From the NCBI RefSeq assembly GCF_028473605.1, contig NZ_CP097267.1, positions 1-64,000 on the forward strand: a stretch of 64,000 nucleotides of DNA. The letters are read 5' to 3'. The stretch comes from Acidovorax sp. NCPPB 3576 (GTDB taxonomy: Bacteria; Pseudomonadota; Gammaproteobacteria; Burkholderiales; Burkholderiaceae_C). The notes beneath the pieces were generated by a model. The model did no database searches. It worked only from the letters and a program-made list of their open reading frames with translations, and was not told where the DNA came from. Both the position numbers and the translations under genes were made by a program. Positions 62,239 through 64,000 of this stretch are shown piece after piece (within the stretch, counting starts at the first letter, position 1; every line of letters starts with the position of its first letter).

Positions 62239-62742
62239 ATGGATAAAAACCGCACCACCGTCGCCGCTCTGGTCGTCTCCGCCGCTTCGCTGGTGGGCAT
62301 CGCGGGCTATGAGTCTTATCGGGGCAACGCCTACCTCGATTCGGGCAATGTCGCCACCATCGGCTACGGTGCTACGGCGGGCGTCAAGCTCGGCGACACA
62401 ACCACGCCGGCCCGTGCCCTGATCAGGCTGCACGGCGACGTTTCCGAGCACGCCCGGGCCATTCAGCGGTGCATCAAGGCACCGCTTTTTCAATACGAAT
62501 TCGATGCGTATCTGAGCCTGGCCTACAACATCGGCGCAGGCGCCTTCTGCAATCCCGCCAAGCCGGCCGCGCCGCCGACCTTGATCGATCTGATCAATGC
62601 GCAGCGCTACTCCGAAGCCTGCGCCCGGATCCGGGAATTCAACAAGTATCGGAACCCCAAGACCGGACAGCTGGAGCCACTGCGTGGGCTCACCAACCGC
62701 CGGGAGCTGGAATACCGCACTTGCATCGGGGATGCACCATGA
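62239..62742 (+). CDS. SAR endolysin (GH24 lysozyme)
   Basis: The lysozyme of 167 residues cleaves peptidoglycan at lysis. The N-terminus (TTVAALVVSAASLVGIAGYE) is a signal-arrest-release membrane segment, so export by Sec is likely. The catalytic triad fits GH24: E25 (GYESYRGN), D34 (LDS) and T40 (VATIGYG). Holin was not identified; SAR endolysins can work with a pinholin. Confidence 0.88.
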   Translation: MDKNRTTVAALVVSAASLVGIAGYESYRGNAYLDSGNVATIGYGATAGVKLGDTTTPARALIRLHGDVSEHARAIQRCIKAPLFQYEFDAYLSLAYNIGAGAFCNPAKPAAPPTLIDLINAQRYSEACARIREFNKYRNPKTGQLEPLRGLTNRRELEYRTCIGDAP

Positions 62743-63245
62743 AGCTGCGCATCGCCGCGGCCGTGGCGCTCACCCTAGCCGTTGTCCTGGGCGTGCGGGC
62801 CTGGAATGCACACCTGCTCCAGCAGGGGGATTCGCAGGGCTCTGCACGGGTGCAGTCGGCCTGGGACAAGCAGGAGGCCGACCGCAGCGCGGCCACGGCG
62901 CGTGACAACGCCACCAAGTTCAGAAACTCCGAAAGGGTTGCCAATGAAGACGCCAAACGCGAGGCCGCGCGCCTGGTGCGCGACGCTGCTGCTGCCGCTG
63001 CTGTTCGCGGCCTGCACCACGAGATTTCCCGCCTCAACAAGCGCACCGATCCCTACCCAGCAGGTGATGCCGGCATTGCCGCCTGCACTCGCGATGCCGC
63101 CACCGCCCGAGAGCTTTTCGGACACAGCGCGCAAGCGTATTCAGACCTGGCAGCAGCAGCTGACGGACTCCGCGACCAAGTGACTGGGTTGCAGGAATTT
63201 GCGCGCAGCGTCTGCCGTGCGCCCACCACCGAGATCGCCCGATGA
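62739..63245 (+). CDS. Inner-membrane spanin (Rz-like)
   Basis: The 168-residue product has an N-terminal membrane helix (IAAAVALTLAVVLGVRAW) and a charged coiled-coil periplasmic part (AWDKQEADRSAATARDNAT), the usual build of Rz-type proteins (DUF2514-like). The ATG at 62739 overlaps the endolysin stop. It joins with Rz1 to fuse the two membranes at lysis. Confidence 0.82.
   Translation: MKLRIAAAVALTLAVVLGVRAWNAHLLQQGDSQGSARVQSAWDKQEADRSAATARDNATKFRNSERVANEDAKREAARLVRDAAAAAAVRGLHHEISRLNKRTDPYPAGDAGIAACTRDAATARELFGHSAQAYSDLAAAADGLRDQVTGLQEFARSVCRAPTTEIAR
62944..63183 (+). CDS. Outer-membrane spanin lipoprotein (Rz1-like), nested in Rz
   Basis: A 79-residue protein in another frame wholly inside the Rz gene. 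It has a signal peptide with lipobox (LLPLLFAAC) and a proline-rich body (ALPPALAMPPPPESF), as in Rz1. The ATG at 62944 follows a GTTGCCA region without a strong ribosome site. Nested Rz/Rz1 is a well-known phage arrangement. Confidence 0.8.
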   Translation: MKTPNARPRAWCATLLLPLLFAACTTRFPASTSAPIPTQQVMPALPPALAMPPPPESFSDTARKRIQTWQQQLTDSATK

Positions 63246-63592
63246 TTTTTGAGCTGACGATGACCAACCTCATCTCCTTGGCAGGCCTGTTCCTGGGCGC
63301 GCTGTGGGCGCTGCTCAAGGTGATCGGGCTGCAGGCGGAGAAGCGGGCGAATGAAAAGTTTGAGGCCCTGCACGTGTCCATCGGCAAGCTGGGCGACGAC
63401 TTGCGCCGGGAGGCCGATGCAGCACGGCAACTGGAGACGTCGTTTCTTCGATTCCAGGCGGAGCTGCCCCGCGACTATGTGCGCCGCGACGACTTCGTGC
63501 AAGCCGTGGGCGGCATCAATACCCGTATCGATAACTTCGCGCTCCGCATGGAGCGCGCGCTGGACAACAACCGCAGGGGGGAGCATCTGTGA
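63242..63592 (+). CDS. Mu gp25-like protein (DUF2730)
   Basis: A 116-residue product with an N-terminal membrane helix (LISLAGLFLGALWALLKVIG) and a coiled coil (NEKFEALHVSIGKLGDDLRR), as in DUF2730. In Mu this gene follows the lysis genes. It overlaps the Rz stop by 4 bp. Confidence 0.82.
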   Translation: MIFELTMTNLISLAGLFLGALWALLKVIGLQAEKRANEKFEALHVSIGKLGDDLRREADAARQLETSFLRFQAELPRDYVRRDDFVQAVGGINTRIDNFALRMERALDNNRRGEHL

Positions 63593-63909
63593 GCCACTAT
63601 TCGCCTGACATTCTCAAAGTGCGCCGCGAGGCCATCCGTTGGCATTTGCTGTCGGCCATCAATCTTTCGCGCCCTGTGGGCATCTACACCGAGGCCTTGC
63701 TGCCCATCGTGCAGTCGGTGTATGTGGATGCCACCCACCAGGAGATTCGGCGCGAGCTGGACTACCTCGAGGCTCGCGAGATGTGCGCCATCGTGCGCGA
63801 TCCGCTGGACCGCTGGTCCGTGGACCTGACGCGCACTGGCATCGACTTCGTGGAGTACACGATCGATGCGCAGCCGGGAGTGGCGCGCCCCCGCATCACG
63901 CAGGGTTGA
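63589..63909 (+). CDS. Mu gp26-like protein
   Basis: The product of 106 residues has REAIRWHLLSAINLSRPVGI YTEALLPIVQSVYVD, then EIRRELDYLEAREMC, which looks like a winged helix. In Mu gp26 comes right before gp27 and the terminase. It overlaps gp25 by 4 bp. Confidence 0.8.
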   Translation: MSHYSPDILKVRREAIRWHLLSAINLSRPVGIYTEALLPIVQSVYVDATHQEIRRELDYLEAREMCAIVRDPLDRWSVDLTRTGIDFVEYTIDAQPGVARPRITQG

Positions 63910-63912
63910 CCG

Positions 63913-64000
63913 ATGGCGCCGCGTAGCAAGGTGCACACGTTGCCGCCAGAGCTCAAGGTGTGGCTTGATGCGGAACTCGTCAAGCGCGGATTCAGCGATT
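63913..64000 (+). CDS. Mu gp27-like protein (DUF3486), cut by window end
   Basis: The first 29 residues (MAPRSKVHTLPPELKVWLDA) match the start of DUF3486 proteins, considered terminase small-subunit-like, which precede the large terminase gene in Mu-like phages. The rest lies beyond 64,000. Confidence 0.75.
   Translation, partial: MAPRSKVHTLPPELKVWLDAELVKRGFSD

Larger units (their letters stand above)
30291..64000. mobile_element. Mu-related transposable prophage, siphovirus type, right end outside window
   Basis: Transposase with DD(35)E, MuB-like ATPase, Ner-like regulator, GemA, Mor, DUF3164, Mu-type protease/scaffold, DUF1320, DUF1834-like and Mu gp25/gp26/gp27-like genes together identify a transposable phage. 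The tail tube, tape measure and absence of a sheath gene suggest a B3/D3112-like non-contractile tail. The left edge is set approximately; the 5-bp target duplication and terminal repeats could not be checked because the right end is not in the window. Confidence 0.92.

Overview
The window looks like chromosomal DNA of a GC-rich betaproteobacterium of the Comamonadaceae, probably close to Acidovorax/Paracidovorax. This is inferred from the dnaA-dnaN-gyrB order at the left edge, the style of the DnaA, DnaN, GyrB, LeuA and DinG proteins, the abundance of Bug-type binding proteins, and a Comamonadaceae-like interspersed repeat found three times. No tRNA, rRNA or CRISPR array was seen.

Layout. 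1-5370: replication-origin block (dnaA, cut at its 5' end, dnaN, gyrB). 5371-9042: a small variable island with an Mrr-type nuclease, a convergent unknown gene, and a two-gene unit (nuclease-like protein plus membrane-anchored coiled-coil protein). 9069-23477: housekeeping and metabolic genes: an NADP-reductase-like gene with its Rrf2 regulator, a ferredoxin, two OsmC proteins, a homoserine dehydrogenase behind a Thr/Ile leader-peptide attenuator, a DinG helicase, a PHB-depolymerase-type esterase, and a LysR regulator divergent from a tartrate-dehydrogenase/tripartite-transport pair. 23536-30310: a LivK-like binding protein, leuA behind a leucine leader-peptide attenuator, an RpiR regulator divergent from an aminotransferase, and a GltI-like binding protein.

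From about 30.3 kb to beyond the right edge lies a transposable, Mu-related prophage. Early genes run leftward from 59.4 kb (Ner-like regulator, DDE transposase, MuB-like ATPase, DUF3164, RdgC, GemA, Mor). The same strand continues straight into protease/scaffold, major capsid, tail tube, tape measure and tail-tip/fibre genes, ending at the prophage edge near the GltI-like gene. No contractile-sheath gene is visible, so a non-contractile (siphovirus) tail of the B3/D3112 kind is inferred. Rightward from 59.5 kb run the repressor, a cassette of small membrane or secreted proteins (moron candidates), a SAR endolysin, nested spanins, and homologues of Mu gp25, gp26 and gp27. The terminase, portal and second head protein are missing from the leftward operon and presumably follow after 64,000.

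The most notable observations are: the Thr-leader attenuator; the early phage promoter whose 17-bp spacer is filled by a repressor-like palindrome; the split of packaging and capsid genes onto opposite strands; a 14-residue repeat in a tail protein and a 42-residue repeat in the tape measure; a 14-residue motif shared by the repressor and the next protein; and the uncharacterised nuclease-like pair after gyrB.
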